Assembly (NCBI RefSeq): GCF_005239225.2
Contig: NC_133284.1
Span: 53,513,416-53,577,415, forward strand
DNA from: Populus alba
Taxonomy: Eukaryota > Streptophyta > Magnoliopsida > Malpighiales > Salicaceae
Length of the DNA stretch: 64,000 bases
Direction: 5' to 3'
This document shows, piece after piece, positions 1-12,597 of this stretch. Under the pieces are notes generated by a model. That model saw only the letters and a list, made by a program, of their open reading frames with translations, made no database searches and was not told the DNA's origin. The stretch's first letter is position 1. Each line of letters opens with the position of its first letter. Made by a program: the position numbers and the translations under genes.

Positions 1-716
1 ATGGAGGATAGAATCTAGAAAAGAAAAAAGATCAGAAACTTCCATCAAAATTTGGAAATCATAAGTTGAACACAAAGGTACTTGTCTGAATCACTACGGC
101 TATCATTATATGTACTAATTGTCATTAACTTCATCAATCAACACTAAGTTCAGGTACTGCTAGCTATTGCAAGCAATAAAACAACAATCCAACAAATTCC
201 TGAGCGAGATGAAGACAAATAGGCCAATGAGCCTACAGCTCGACTAGCACATCGATCTATGCCCCCCTCTGCTTCGGAGGTCTCGAGTTCATGTCCCATT
301 TTGAGCAAGAAAACAGAAGAACAGAAGCTGAAGAGTTAGGCAAGAAGCAAGAAGGACAACTAAAAGGACCAAAGTGAATATTATACAATCATGAGACAAA
401 AGACAAATGCAAGATACCATGAAAAGAAATCTATAAGACATTGAGAGGTAAAGAAAGAGAGATACCATAGATATTGTCCCTTTGAATTCAAGAAGACCCT
501 GAAGTCACTCGCTAACCAACCTTATCAAACTAATCACACTTAACACAGAGACAAACAGCTTGAAAGAGAAAAGACTTCGCTTAATATTATGGTTATGTGA
601 CAGAGAGGGGGAGAGGTGGGGAAGTGGGGAGTTAGAGTTTTTGTAGGAGATTAATGAGGGGATTATGGGTTTAAAGATAGAGTAACCAACTCCTAATAAT
701 TGGGGAGCCTTAATTT
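1..716. other. Left-edge non-coding sequence with a possible tRNA-like Pol III promoter (SINE-like)
   Basis: No convincing gene is visible. Near 234-246 a stretch resembles a tRNA A box (AGCTCGACTAGCAC), and near 284-297 another resembles a B box (GAGTTCATGTCCC). Their spacing is about 40-50 bp, as in tRNA-derived SINEs. I do not see a clean tRNA cloverleaf, a poly-A tail with flanking duplication, or an acceptor stem, so this is a weak candidate. The 600-650 stretch is G-rich (CT-rich on the minus strand) and could be the 5' region of a minus-strand gene lying outside the window. Confidence 0.25.
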
Positions 717-1081
717 GGGAAATACATTAGATTTGTCCCTGTATTCTTGTTTCTTTGTCAATATCATCCTTGCCCTAAATTAGTTTTTAATATCATCCCT
801 ATACTCCACTCTCCTTCAATAACATTAAACCAGTCGCTTCGTAATTTATTTAGCTGTTATATGATGAAAAACAGGTAGAGTATAAATATCAAAAAATACA
901 ACCTATAATTTTATGACAGAAACTTATTGGGAAATACGGACTGAATTTCTAACGGGGTCATGATTGGAGACTATATTATTGATAGAGGATGGTCTATAGG
1001 GGTTAAATTAAGAAATAATTTGCTACAAGGACAATATTAAAATATTAACAAGAATATAGGGACGAATCTCACGTATTGCCC
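717..1081. mobile_element. MITE-like element with long terminal inverted repeats
   Basis: The first ~65 bases (GGGAAATACATTAGATTTGT...) and the reverse complement of the last ~65 (GGGCAATACGTGAGATTCGT...) match with scattered differences, including the shared TCCCT.TATTCTTGTT core. The 365-bp span has no coding capacity. The long TIRs suggest a non-autonomous Mutator-like element. No clean 9-bp target duplication is visible, so the superfamily is uncertain. Confidence 0.55.
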
Positions 1082-1439
1082 GCTCTAAACTATACTTCAG
1101 GTGGTTTTTTCTTGTTTATTTGGCAGCTTGGATTTCCCATTAATTCTCTATAAACCGTTACGTTGCATGGCGGCTACTATATATGTATATTACTGCTTCA
1201 TAATTAATTAACCTTGCAGTTACTCTTGCTTTAATTTTGCTTTGTTTTAATAAATTATTTTTTATTTTTTATTGTTAACAATGATTAATGTTAATATTAA
1301 GTGTTTTTCTCTTAATTTTGATGAAAAAATTGTTAAAGTTATACCAAAACTATGATTTCAAGTTATTTTTAATTTTTTTTTGTTTTTAATGTATGTTATC
1401 ATTAGAGGGTAATTATTTTTAGTTTAGTTTGGTTTTTAT

Positions 1440-1760
1440 AAGAAAAGGAAGTTATTAAACCGAATTTTTTATTTAAAAAAACCAAAACCGGTTCAAATCG
1501 ACCGGTTTCAGTTAAGTTTGGTTTTGTAGGATAAAAACTGATTTCAAACTGATTTGACTCGGTTTTTTCTAGTTTTGCTTAGTTTTTTCAATTTGGGTTT
1601 TGTTCGGTTTTTTCGGTTTCAGGCTTATAAAATCGAAACCAAACCAAACCGGTTTGTTTTTTTCAAAATTTTAATCGGTTCAATCGGTTTTTTTCACGGT
1701 TCGGTTTTTTCCATTATTTTTTTCTAGTTTTCTCAATTTAATTAGTTTTTCAGGTTTTTT
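1440..1760. repeat. CGGTTT/AACCG-rich low-complexity repeat
   Basis: Short, irregular copies of CGGTTTTTT and its complement AACCAAACCGG recur through about 300 bp, with local inverted symmetry near 1630-1655 (AACCAAACCGGTTTG). No coding capacity is seen. Around it, 1082-3240 is AT-rich spacer with A-runs and recurring 'AGGATGAAATTG'-like phrases that look like degraded repeats. I see no gene there. Confidence 0.5.
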
Positions 1761-3239
1761 GCTTATCACTGGTCACCATAATAATTTTTTAATTGTTGAA
1801 TGAGTTATTTTTTCTTTAGTAGTGGTTGATAATTTTTTTTCTTTTTTATTTGCGAACATTTTTTCATGTTAAACCTAAATTGGATAATATGAATAAATAT
1901 TAATTTAAATATAATTAGCAAAATAGTAAACAAAATTGCAAATTGAGGGTATATTAATATCTTATTGAAGGTGTGAAAGTGAATGTTACATACCAGGAGA
2001 AAATTATCAAAATTCACAAGCATCCATTGGTATTGGTATAGTGTTTATAAATACAGAAACTCGATCCAAGTCCGGTTTCATGTTAATAAAATTGGATTGT
2101 TTTTATAATACTAGTTTTAATTTTCTAATTTCGGATTTTAGCATTTAGCTAGTATTAGTTAAATGGCATGCACTACATTGTAAACCTGATTAATATTTTT
2201 TCAATATAAAAAAAATATGTTTATGCACCATCAATGTTTTTAAAAAAACAAGAAAAATCTAATATTTAATTAGGTAATTGAAAGAGATCGCACTCGCTGT
2301 TAAAACAATTATACGGGGAAAAGCAAACAAAATAAAACACCATAAAATAAACATTTTATACTTATACTTATACTTATACTTGATCAATAAATTTAATTTA
2401 ATTCAAAAATAAAAATCATTTTAAAAAATATAAATTCAACAAAAGGCTAAAAACAAGAAATTTCAGGTAACCTATGTCATTTTCAAATCCACTAAAAAAA
2501 TACCATAAAAAATAGGGGGGAAGCAAAAAAAAAAAAAATTCAAGCAAGCCCGAGTGAATCTCTAAAATTCTAGCCTCGAACTCAACCAAGAAACTCAATA
2601 CTTAACTAATTTAATGTTGAATTATGAAATCAATTAATTAAATTAAAAAAAAATCAAAAATTTCTTTTTTAAAAGATAAATTTAACAAAGACTTAAAAAA
2701 ATGAAATAACCTGTATTATTTTAAAAATGATTGAAAAATCTCATAGAAAGTGAGGAAAAAAAATATTGGAGGATGAAACTGAATAAAAAGAAGGAAAGCA
2801 AATCTAGGTAAACCTTGTAAACTTGAGTTAATCTCTTAAACCCGCAACCCATTAAATTTTAGATAAGGGCTCAATCAAGAAATTAAACACCAGACCAATT
2901 GAATGTTAAAGAATAAAATCATAAAAAAAAACAATTTTAAATGTTTTTTAAGGTAAAAAAATAACAATAAAAAAAAGATTATATTTGATAGGAAAAAAAA
3001 AAGATTGAAGGATGAAATTGTTAAAAAAAATCCAATTTTAAAAACCATCTTAAATAAAATAAATAATAATAAAAAGAATGAGGACTAAATTTGACATATG
3101 AAAAAAATCCATGGGAGATGAAATTGAAAAAAAAATCTAACTTTATAAATTATTTAAAATAAAACAAATAGTAATCAAAAGAATAAGGATTAATTTTTTT
3201 AAAAAAAAATTAAAATTAAAAGGTTGCTTTGAAATTTTA

Positions 3240-5100
3240 AAAGACTAACACAAAAATCAATGAGAGAGGGAAAAGAAAAAAAAAAAAACCACATTCGCCA
3301 AACCGAAGATAAATTATATCATGCTCACCACCTATGTGTGGAGGGGCCATTAAAACACTTCAGTCACTACTCTTAAAGCTAGATTTCGAACCATTAAAAG
3401 ACACCACACACATCATCCAAAGCCTTTAATCATTATTCACGCAGCTCCAGTTTTTTTTCTAACCTTTTTATTTAGCAATTGATCCTATTACCCCTAATGA
3501 AACTTGAGAATAACAAAATAATCAAATTTAAATGAATAAAACACCCCTAAAACAAAGACAAGTTCTTTTTTAATTTAAAATGCAATGAAGTAATTTAATT
3601 GTGTTTAAATTATGTAAAAGATTAAAAAGCCCGTGACTACGGTTAAAATGGTACTTTACTATTTTTTTTAAAAGAAAAAGGTTTATAAAGCCCTAGAACC
3701 AAGTTTAAAATTTTTTTTAATTTTAAGAGCAATTAAATAATTTTACTATGCATGTTAAAACCTTCTATCTTTTATTTAACTTGTAAATGACTTTTTAACT
3801 ATTAGAAAAGGGCCATTCTACCCCATGTAAGACTTGATGATCTTGGAGTGAAGAGCAAAATCACCAATTCACTAATTTGTCTTAACATGAAGTTCATTAA
3901 CCTTGTGTGTTAGGTGTTCAAATATGATTGCAATGATAGAGAGGGAAAGGGAAAAGGAAAAGAAAAGAAAAGAGTACACTTGCCAAATCAGCGAAAACAA
4001 TTATATCATGCTCACTACCTAGACATGGAGGGGTTGTTAAAATGCTTCAATTATTGCCCCCGAAGCTAGATTTGACCACCAAACGATGCCACACACACCA
4101 TCCAAAACACGCAGCCATTGTTCATGCTATTCTAATTTGTTTATTTTTTTTACTTTCTTATTTAGAAATTGATTCTATCACCCTTAGTAAAACTTGAGAA
4201 TTATAAAATAACTAAATTTGAAAAGACTAAAGTACCCTAAAATGCCCATGACAAAGATTAAAATAGTAATTTTTTTTTTTTATATAAGAAAAAGGTTTAT
4301 AAAGCTCTAGAACCAAGTTTAGAAAATTTTAATTTGAAGGGTGATTAAGTAATTTTATTATGCTAAATAAATGTTATAAACCTTCTTGCGATTTAACCTT
4401 TTGGCCATTAAAAAAACATTATTTTACTCCATGCAAGGCTTAATGAGAATGGAGTGAAAAGTAAAAACACCATTTCAATATTTATTTTAACATGAAGTTC
4501 ATTACCCTTATGATGTTCAAACATGCCTGCAATGAGAGAAGAAAAAAAAAAAGAAAACACACTCGCCAAACTAGAGATAATTATATCATGCTCACCACCT
4601 AGTCATGGAGAGGCTGTTGAAGATATTTCAGTCACTGCCCCCAAAGTTTGATTTTAACCACCGAACACACCACACACACCGTCCAAAGCATGCAACCACT
4701 GTTAACGCATCTCTAGTGTTTTTTAACTTTTTTATTTAGCAATTAACCTTATCATTCCTAATAAAACTTGAGAATTACAAAATAACCAAATTTAAAAGAC
4801 TAAAGTACCCCAGCAAGCCTATGACCAAGGTTAAAATAGTAATTTACTATTTTTTAAAAAAAGAAAATGTTTATAAAACCCTAGAACCAAGTTTAGAAAA
4901 TTTTAATTTTAAAAGTAATCAAGTAATTTTACTGAATAAATGTTAAAAACCTACCTGCCCTTTATTCAATTTCTAAATGATTTTTTGACCATCAGAAAAG
5001 GACCATTCTACCCTATGCAAGGCTTGATGATCCTGGAAAGAAGAAAAAAATCACCACTTCACTATTTGTTCTAACATGGAGTTCATTAACCTTGTGATGT
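3240..5100. repeat. Three tandem, diverged copies of a ~0.58-0.69 kb repeat
   Basis: The landmark ATCATGCTCAC occurs at about 3318, 4005 and 4585. Each is followed in the same order by a 'GTGGAGGGG/CATGGAGAGG' phrase, CTTCAGTCACT, a CACACACACC.TCCAAA phrase, AACTTGAGAAT.ACAAAATAA, GTTTATAAA.CC.TAGAACCAAGTTTA, and a terminal CATGAAGTTCATTA. The spacings are 687 and 580 bp. The copies have indels and no open frame, so this is a non-coding tandem array. Confidence 0.7.
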
Positions 5101-5270
5101 TCTGCCTTCTTTCTATAAAACAATATTAAAGAAATGAAGTCATTCGTATAAATGCTTATGCTGTTCAGTTTCTGGCCAGGTACCATCAAGAAAAATGGGA
5201 CAAATTGTATAAAAAAGGAGAGAATAACACAATGTGTAGAAAACACAACAACAAATGTCGTCCTGCCTAT

Positions 5271-7669
5271 CTAACAGTTTCCATAAACTTGTCTTGCAAA
5301 CCAGGTTACTGCAAAATTGCTTCCATCTGGGAAGAAATCAAAACTTGGCACCTGAGACACCTATAGACACAATTAAGATCAACCACTAGAATTGATTTTG
5401 TTTTTTCACAAATGTCAGAAGAAAAAAATAATAATTAAGGACTTGTGAATTGAAATTTGATGCACCTTACAATAGGAATTTATGGCTCATCAATCAATGA
5501 ATGAAGCTGCTCTCGGAATGTAAAAATTTTATCTGCCTCAACAGCCATTACTAATCCCATTGGCCGGTAGTTTTTTAGCTGTAAATTACCAAAATAATTA
5601 GCAAAAAGTTCTATTATTCAAGCCATCAATGATAAAAGTAAATGACCAAGGGAAGCAATAATGTAGTGCCAAAAGACTTGGTCACCAAAACAGCACAACA
5701 AAAACCAATTGAGGTTTGACTACAGTAGCTCACTGACATTTAGAGGTTCTTCATCTAGGGAAGTTGAGAAAAAGAATACTGTAGACAGCTATGCTAGGAA
5801 TTAACAACAAAACAGTAAAAATCACAATTTTTTTACAAACAAAGAGTACCACCGTTCTATCATTAAGTTCAAAATGACTAGCATTTAGTTTGAAGTTGAC
5901 TCCAAAATGCAATCAAAGATGTAACCTCTTCAAGATAATAGCACAATTACTACTAACCTCACGAGCTGTAACCTGCTCGGCATGAAAAGGAAAGTTGAAG
6001 GACCACAAGCTGAGCTGAAATGTAACTGGAAACAATCAGTGAAAGAACGAGAAGCAAAATACTATCAATATAAGTCAGAGAATATGTACCTTGTGAAAAA
6101 TTTCATCTTCAGGATTCACATATATAATTGCTTCCTCACTATCACTACTTAGTCTGTTTTTCTTGTCTGCATTCTTGTGCTGCAATGTCGCGAGAGAAGA
6201 GAGTGTTGATTTGATCATGAAGGAACAAATAATGGAGTACAAAGAGCAGGAGGAAGAATCCAGGACAGACATACCTTGTACATTTTGCTAACTAGTACAT
6301 AGGAATTAAAACGGAAGGAATTCCGGAGCTCCTCTGTTGGCTTCAAATAATGAAACAAGAAGTTAGCTAGACAGAGTTCTCTCCAGCATGTAAAGAAATA
6401 TATTTATTAAGCTCACCCATCTCATATCTTATCTAACCTCATCTTCTGTAGCCCAAGAGATTTCATCAAACAGAGCATCATAAAGAGGTGGCAAAAGCTG
6501 GGGTGGAAGATTAACAACTCGCCGAGAGACCAAAAGACCCACATTATGTGCTTGTTCTCCCAAAAGAACTCTCAGATCTCCTTTTATGCTTTTCTCCAGG
6601 CATAGTTTGAGCAGGTACTCCTTGAGATCTGCAATACATTTATGATCCTGTAAGAGCAAGACATTCCTTAGCTAGCGTAGTTGAAATGTAACAGATTTGA
6701 AGGGATGTTAATTGTTGGCTAAAAAACAGGCAACAACCACCTAAAACACTATTTACACCAGAGTGGGCAACATTAACAAAAATCGGTAAGAGGGTAATTT
6801 TCCACACACCTATGCATGCTGGTTTTCAAATTAAGATGATCCGATGTTGTAGCTAAGCATTGGCCATAGTAGGATTCAGGTTTAGGGATCTTTACAAAAC
6901 AGAAGAGGCATGATGCCTCATATCTCACTAAATAATGAGAGCAAACTTCCCATAATGATATACCACATTTTAATTGACATGACATTCGCCATTGACATTG
7001 TGTGCAGGATAAACAAAAGTGCAAGCTACTTACCTTATATCTCCCCAAGTTAAGGGCAGAAACAACAGAGAAAAGTCCATTATCTTCATCATCCTCAATT
7101 TTAACAACCGTCCCTACTGTGGTCTGTTCCAATATCAAGTCTACAAAACCACTCAAATCCCATTCCATATTATCAAGGTAGGATTGCAACAAGATCTTCA
7201 CTCCATGAAAGTCGTCAGGTTTTGGATCAAAGAATGCAAAGTCTGCTTGGACCTCTCCCTTCAAAAGATACACATCGAACCACATTAAGATAATAAAAAA
7301 AAGCCAAACTAAACAGAAGAAGGCAGCATCACCAAAATAAATAACAAACCCCAAACTCTTCTTCCTCAGAAGACTCAGACTGCTCAATCTTTTCTTTTGA
7401 AGTCTTCTTAACCACTGCACCACCTTGATACAATGTCAAGCTAATCGAATCAGGAACACCAAGTTTAATACATTTCAAATTAAAGTAGAACGATGTTCCA
7501 AAGAGATAATACCTTCATTGTGGGAGGGAGACCCAGGGACTTTACTGCCAAGCATTTGATGCTTTTGCATGAATGTAGAATGAAGATGAGCAAGTGAACG
7601 CGAAAACGGAGCAAAGGTCAAGGGCGTAGTTATCAATGATCTACGACGCCTTGTTGGCTTTCTTGGCAT
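5271..7669 (-). CDS. BCCIP: BCCIP-like protein (BRCA2/CDKN1A-interacting family), interrupted by an in-frame stop
   Basis: BCCIP family proteins are nuclear factors linked to homologous recombination, cell-cycle inhibition and ribosome biogenesis. Exons inferred on the minus strand: 7669-7513, 7423-7350, 7258-7034, 6647-6438, 6340-6275, 6179-6090, 6014-5958, 5578-5471, 5351-5271. All splice at GT..AG and keep frame. The protein opens with a basic MPRKPTRRRR nuclear-type N-terminus, then an acidic stretch (SESSEEEEF). The conserved core follows: VQADFAFFDPKPDDFHGVK, IGS/VGTVVKIEDDEDN, LNLGRYK, HNVGLLVSRRVVNLP, and LKNYRPMGLVMAVEADK. Exon 8 contains TAA at 5480-5482 (minus strand), directly after LIDEP. 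Reading stops at 325 aa, before the conserved ending VPSFDFFPDGSNFAVTWFAR that exon 9 still encodes. Without the stop the product would be 355 aa. The TAA could be a CAA-to-TAA transition, a sequencing error, or a misplaced splice site. Confidence 0.85.
5480..5482 (-). other. In-frame TAA within BCCIP-like exon 8
   Basis: The minus strand reads ...GAT GAG CCA TAA ATT CCT ATT then the donor GTAAGG. Codons on both sides of the TAA look like normal family sequence, and the next exon joins in frame. No GT donor lies between the conserved LIDE and the TAA that would remove it. Confidence 0.8.
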
Positions 7670-8717
7670 TGGTACCTAAAACTAAACAAAAAATAATCTG
7701 AAAGCCATTAAGATTAAAATTAGATTAGAAATTACCAAAACAACATAAGTAAAACCATTCAACAACAATGAGAAAACAGAGTACTAAGCTAGAGCTATCT
7801 GCTATAAGTTCCATGACAACAGACAAAATAGCAACAACCCAACAAACAATGTTCTTATTTCATGCCAATTGAATTAACAACTCAGACACACAAATAATAG
7901 ATGAAATCTTTGCTAGTTAAGTCCTAACCCATACTGTCAAATCCTTCTCTAACAAAATAACAAGATTTGCGTAACTAACCTTATCAAAGACAAGTTGGTC
8001 AAGAGACAGGACGTTACAATATGCTAAAGCTTCAATCTTATTTGAGTATTGTACTTAGGGTTTATGAGAGGTTCTCTTGTCTTCTCTCTCTCTCAAAGTT
8101 TCAATCTTTATTTTGTTTACTATACTGGGCCAAAGACAGAATCGTTACTTGGGCTCAGCTGCTGACAAGAAAACAATGTTAAAGACTATATTTGCACCCC
8201 CAATCTATCCCTAATCAGTCACTTTAGCCCTTATATATAATTTGGTCAGAAACACTTTTTTTCGAATTGCAGTTATCTACTTCGACACACAACTTCCAAC
8301 CAATTGTTTATCAAGTATAATGGGGAAGAAAACTCTGTATCCAAATGTGCCACAATGAAGTTATAATTTTTCCTTTTACTTTTCATATTATAACTTTTAG
8401 CACAAAATCGTACTTGACATAAAAACTGCCACCTCAATTCAGTTAATAGAATAATTGGATAAAAGCAGAAAGTTTTATAGAGCTCAATTGATTGCCACAG
8501 AAAAGGGATCGGGTTTTCAGCTGACTAAATTATTATACAGGGACTAAATCGAGAAATCGAATATAAAACAAGGACAGCATATGAGACCTTGAAAACCCAT
8601 CATAGGCTTCTGCCCAAAAAGTATCAGAAGATGTCTGCCAGCCAAAAAAAAGGGATAAAACTTTGATGAGTGGCTAGTGAAGTAAAACTGTAGAGACCTA
8701 GAACAACAGAAGAAAGA
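7670..8717. promoter_or_regulatory. Shared upstream region of the divergent BCCIP-like and Twinky genes
   Basis: The two start codons point away from each other across 1.05 kb, so both promoters must lie here. A CT-rich run (CTTCTCTCTCTCTCAAAG, near 8080-8097) lies between them. About 8177-8585 has ends that resemble each other when inverted: TTTAGCCCTTATATATAATTTGGTCAG at left and TTTAGTCCCTGTATAATAATTTAGTCAG in the reverse complement of the right. This suggests a small inverted-repeat element in the spacer. No clear TATA box was assigned. Confidence 0.4.
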
Positions 8718-11700
8718 ATGGCAACATCAGCTCTCAGTCTCACTAATCAGTTATGTCGCTTCTCTTCTGAAGTACACTTCTTGTTCATAAACAAGAATTT
8801 CTCAACACCAAAATCAACAAGATTAATTAGTCATGTTTGGTCTTACTCTAAAACTACCAGGATTCCAGCTTTACACTCAGGTATTTAGTTCTTTGCCTTA
8901 ACCTTTTTTTCCCTCAAAGTGTGTGTTTCTATGTTCCTTTGAGAAGTTGATAAATTATGGTTTTTTTTTTTTTTTTGTTGAAGCTAATGGTTATATAAAG
9001 GAGGCTATAGAAGAGGGGGAGGGTATGGTTGATAGTGATAAAGTAAGGGTGTTAAAGCAGAAAATAGAGGTTCTTGGGATTAAATGTGATGATTCTTGCT
9101 TTCCTGGACAGTACTATCACTTGCTTTGTCCCAAGGTGAGATGAAACCACTTTTTAAGTTTTTTATGTGGTACATAGTCTTGCTTTGTAGTGTATTGCTA
9201 TGACCATAAACATGATATTTATGTTTGTGTAGACATGGATATTGGATACACATGATTGTTTGAAACAAAATTATTGTTTTTTTTTGTAACTTTTTTTGAT
9301 ATTTTGAGTGGTTAATTTTTTGTACAGTGCAAAGGTGGCAAGACCATGGAGAGGAGCTTATCATTTAATATAACCCAAGATGTGTAAGCTGCTGCTTGTA
9401 CTTTCTAGTATAGTTGGAAATGCATTGCATTGGAATAATTTATTGAGTTATTGGACCTAAACATTTAAAGGATTTTGATAATGGGTGTTGTAGGGATGTT
9501 GCAATGTGGAGATGTTTCAGGACTAGTTGTGGATGGACAGGCCAGGTGAAGATGCAATGTGAAAATTCATTCGAATTTTAGGGTAATTGGAAGTGGGAGA
9601 TTCTTAAGCCATTCACAATTTTTTATTGTAGGCCTTTGCTGATAGCAGGATGCCAATCGCTGGAGTGAACAAAATTTTCAAAGTTAAGTCCTCCAAGCAA
9701 GTAACCCCAGAGAACGTAGTTTTGGAACCATTGGGTGACAAGGTATACTGATTATTATTCACAGAATATTATAGTGTAGTTTTTAAATTTTCTTGCCAAG
9801 TCTTAATGAATTGACTGGTGGAATGTTATTGATGTTGGTTATAATTTTTTTTTTTTTTTACCAGCTGATTGAATACTTTAGTGAAAGAATGATTTCTGAG
9901 GAAACTCTGCGGAGAAATGCTGTTATGCAGATGTCCGGTGATAAGGTCCCTAAAGTGTATCATTTGGAGCTTTGCACTACTTACCATTTTTACTTTAACG
10001 TTTCACCATGAGATAAAAACTTTTCAACGTATGCTTTAGTTTGCTGGAAGAAACATAGTTAAGAGAAGGGAAAATGGCTTAGGATTCATGCTCATATGGT
10101 AAATGTGAAGATACCCCTCATCATTTTCTAAACTTACTTTTTAATCCTTTGGGACAGTTAGGCTCTTAATAATTGTCCAAGAAATTTGATTGGGACTATT
10201 AGCCTAGTATTTGCAATCGTTTAATTGAGGGAATAAGTGAGACAACTGTGACCTAAGCCTTTGCTCAATTGAGTAGCCAAATTGCTCATATGATTCTGGA
10301 TTGAGTAGGCAACAATATAGGTTTTCTAGGCTATATTCCCCTTCTCTAATTTTGTGATGTTTTTTCTAGCTTCAACTCTTATTCTGGTTCTCAAACATGA
10401 AGTGATAAATTTGGATTCAGCTATCCAGGATAATTCAAATGGCGAAACAAGTTCTTTGATCTTCCTGTTTGTGCAATGAATTCCTTGCTCTAGAACATAT
10501 GTTAGGCTAAGTCAGGAACTAAAGTAAAGGCCATTTCTAGCCACATTTTGTACTTGTACCACCTAAGACAAGGGTGAAGGACTGAAACTAGGATTAACGA
10601 TGGCTGTTTTATGTAAAAGAGGGAAGAATGATGATATCATATCTTTAACATTTTTATTTGATGTTCAGCTTAATGATCTGTCTCAAGAACTTCAACTCTA
10701 AGAATGTTATCTTTTCTAATTACTGTTGGTTGCAGTATATTATTGCTTTTACATACAGACAAAATGGGGCGATTGTTGGTTGCAAATACCGAACCATGGA
10801 GAAAAGGTTTTGGCAGGTAAATATGCGAAGCTTACCCTGCATTTTAAAAGTGACATGCAGTGGTGATGTTTTGGCAAGCTCAAGATGGGGTTGATGTTTG
10901 AGATATTATTAAAATAAACCCTAGATTTATTCTGTTTTTGTTTTTTTGACTTATCATATTTGTGTAACTCCTTTTCAGGAGAAGGACACAAGAAAATGGT
11001 TATATGGACTAGATGACATAAATGAAGCCACCGAAATTATTATTGTAAATTCTCTCACCTTATTTGCCCTCTTGTAACTGGATAGTGAAATTTCTCTCTG
11101 TCCTGATTGTTATTACTTTGGTTGTCTAAGGTTGAAGGGGAAATAGATAAGCTTTCAGTGGAGGAAGCTGGCTTCCGTAATTGTGTTAGTGTTCCTGGTG
11201 GCGCACCACAAATAGTTTCTGTGAAAGATTTACCATCCATACAGAAGGTTTGAATTGAGACTGATAAATTTCTTGGGCATGTTTTTGTTGTAAGATTTAA
11301 CTGTACGTTCTTTCTTTCTTTCTTCACGGTGAAACAACTGTCTTTCTTCTAATTGAACTGAGAATCTAATTAGGCCATAAAGCTTACTGTTTTTTCTGCA
11401 AAATGTATCTCTTATTTATTGCCAAGTACACAATATTCTCTCTTTCCAGCTTGTACATTTTACATTATGGGTTTTTGCTATCTTTCCTTTTCTCACAGAT
11501 TTTGATGTCTATTCCATCATTAATTTACTTTAGTTTGTTTTGTGTATCAATGCATGTGTGAAGCTAGGACAGAGCGTATCAGTATCTATGGAACAGCAAA
11601 GAGTACTTGGATAAAGTAAGCATCTTTGGGCAGAACTTGAGTTGGACATGAAGTGATCCTTCAGACTTTCTTCCTGTGTTAATTTCTTATTTACTCTTTT

Positions 11701-12597
11701 CTTTTTACATATAAACCTCTTAGCTATCTCGCATTGTCCTGGCAACTGATGGTGACACAAGTGGGCGATCGTTGGCTGAAGAGTTAGCACGCCGGCTGGG
11801 AAAAGAAAGGTGATAACTATCCCATGATGAAACCTGAATGATATGGTCAGAAATTATCTTTCACACAGAAATAGGGCCAGTTTGGTGAAACTATTAGATT
11901 TATGCTGGTTGATCATGCTACCTGTGTAAACATGTTATGAGTCTGTACCATTGAAATTATACTGCCATGTCCTGCCATGTCACAGGACAAAGCAGTTCAA
12001 TGTTGCCACCAAAATAGGCTTTACTTCAAACTCATTCCTGTTATGCCTTTCTTTGTCCTGGACTTCACCAGATGTTGGGTGGTATGTTGGCCGAAGAAAG
12101 ATGACTCACGGTGCTTGAAAGATGCAAATGAGGTTTGTGCATTTTCATTATATGCTCTGGAAAGTTCATTTGGTTTTGAAATTTAGGTTATGTTAAAAGA
12201 TCATGGACAACCATTTTGAGTTTTTGTGGTAAAAGGATGCTAGGGCTAATGTTCAAATGATGATAAACAAGACAAAACTCTCAATCCTTGGGAGTAGAGA
12301 TTAAGCCTGAGGGCTGAAAACTATGCCTGCTGATGATGCTACTATCATCTATAAAACTTGGATCTTTCTAAGCTTTTTAACCATTTATAGCAGAGATGAT
12401 AGTATTGGTAATGTAATAGTAAACATATTAATTATGTCCGGATGATGTTGCATAATAAACTGAATATTAGCATCTGCATGTTGTCTTTGTTCTGTTTATG
12501 GTTACAGGTTCTGAAGTGTTTGGGACCAGCTGCTTTGAAGGAAGTAATTCAAACCGCAGAAAAATATGAGGCTTGTCAGCTACTTCGTCTGAATTAG
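8718..12597 (+). CDS. Primase-only Twinkle homologue (Twinky type), organelle-targeted
   Basis: Thirteen exons give 387 aa: 8718-8880, 8984-9135, 9328-9383, 9494-9545, 9632-9742, 9865-9945, 10736-10816, 10979-11044, 11131-11247, 11568-11615, 11724-11809, 12072-12132, 12508-12597. Residues ~1-50 are rich in Ser, Thr and basic residues, as in a transit peptide. A primase zinc ribbon follows (CPKCKGG from ~103, then CFRTSCGW ~120). The TOPRIM core has IIVEGEIDKLSVEEAGF (~252-268) and ATDGD (~316-320), the metal-binding acidic residues of this fold. The frame ends at LLRLN* just where the neighbour continues into its linker and helicase, and nothing helicase-like follows. From family knowledge, Arabidopsis has a similar short gene beside its full Twinkle. 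Primer synthesis is likely but unproven. Confidence 0.9.

Noticed and set aside
234..297. Complete tRNA gene
   Set aside because: A-box and B-box resemblance only; no acceptor stem or cloverleaf could be drawn.
6810..6838. Extra BCCIP exon ending at a GT-like site in the frame at 6773-7423
   Set aside because: Exon 3 joins directly and in frame to the exon starting DHKCIADL, as in the family; no additional exon is needed.
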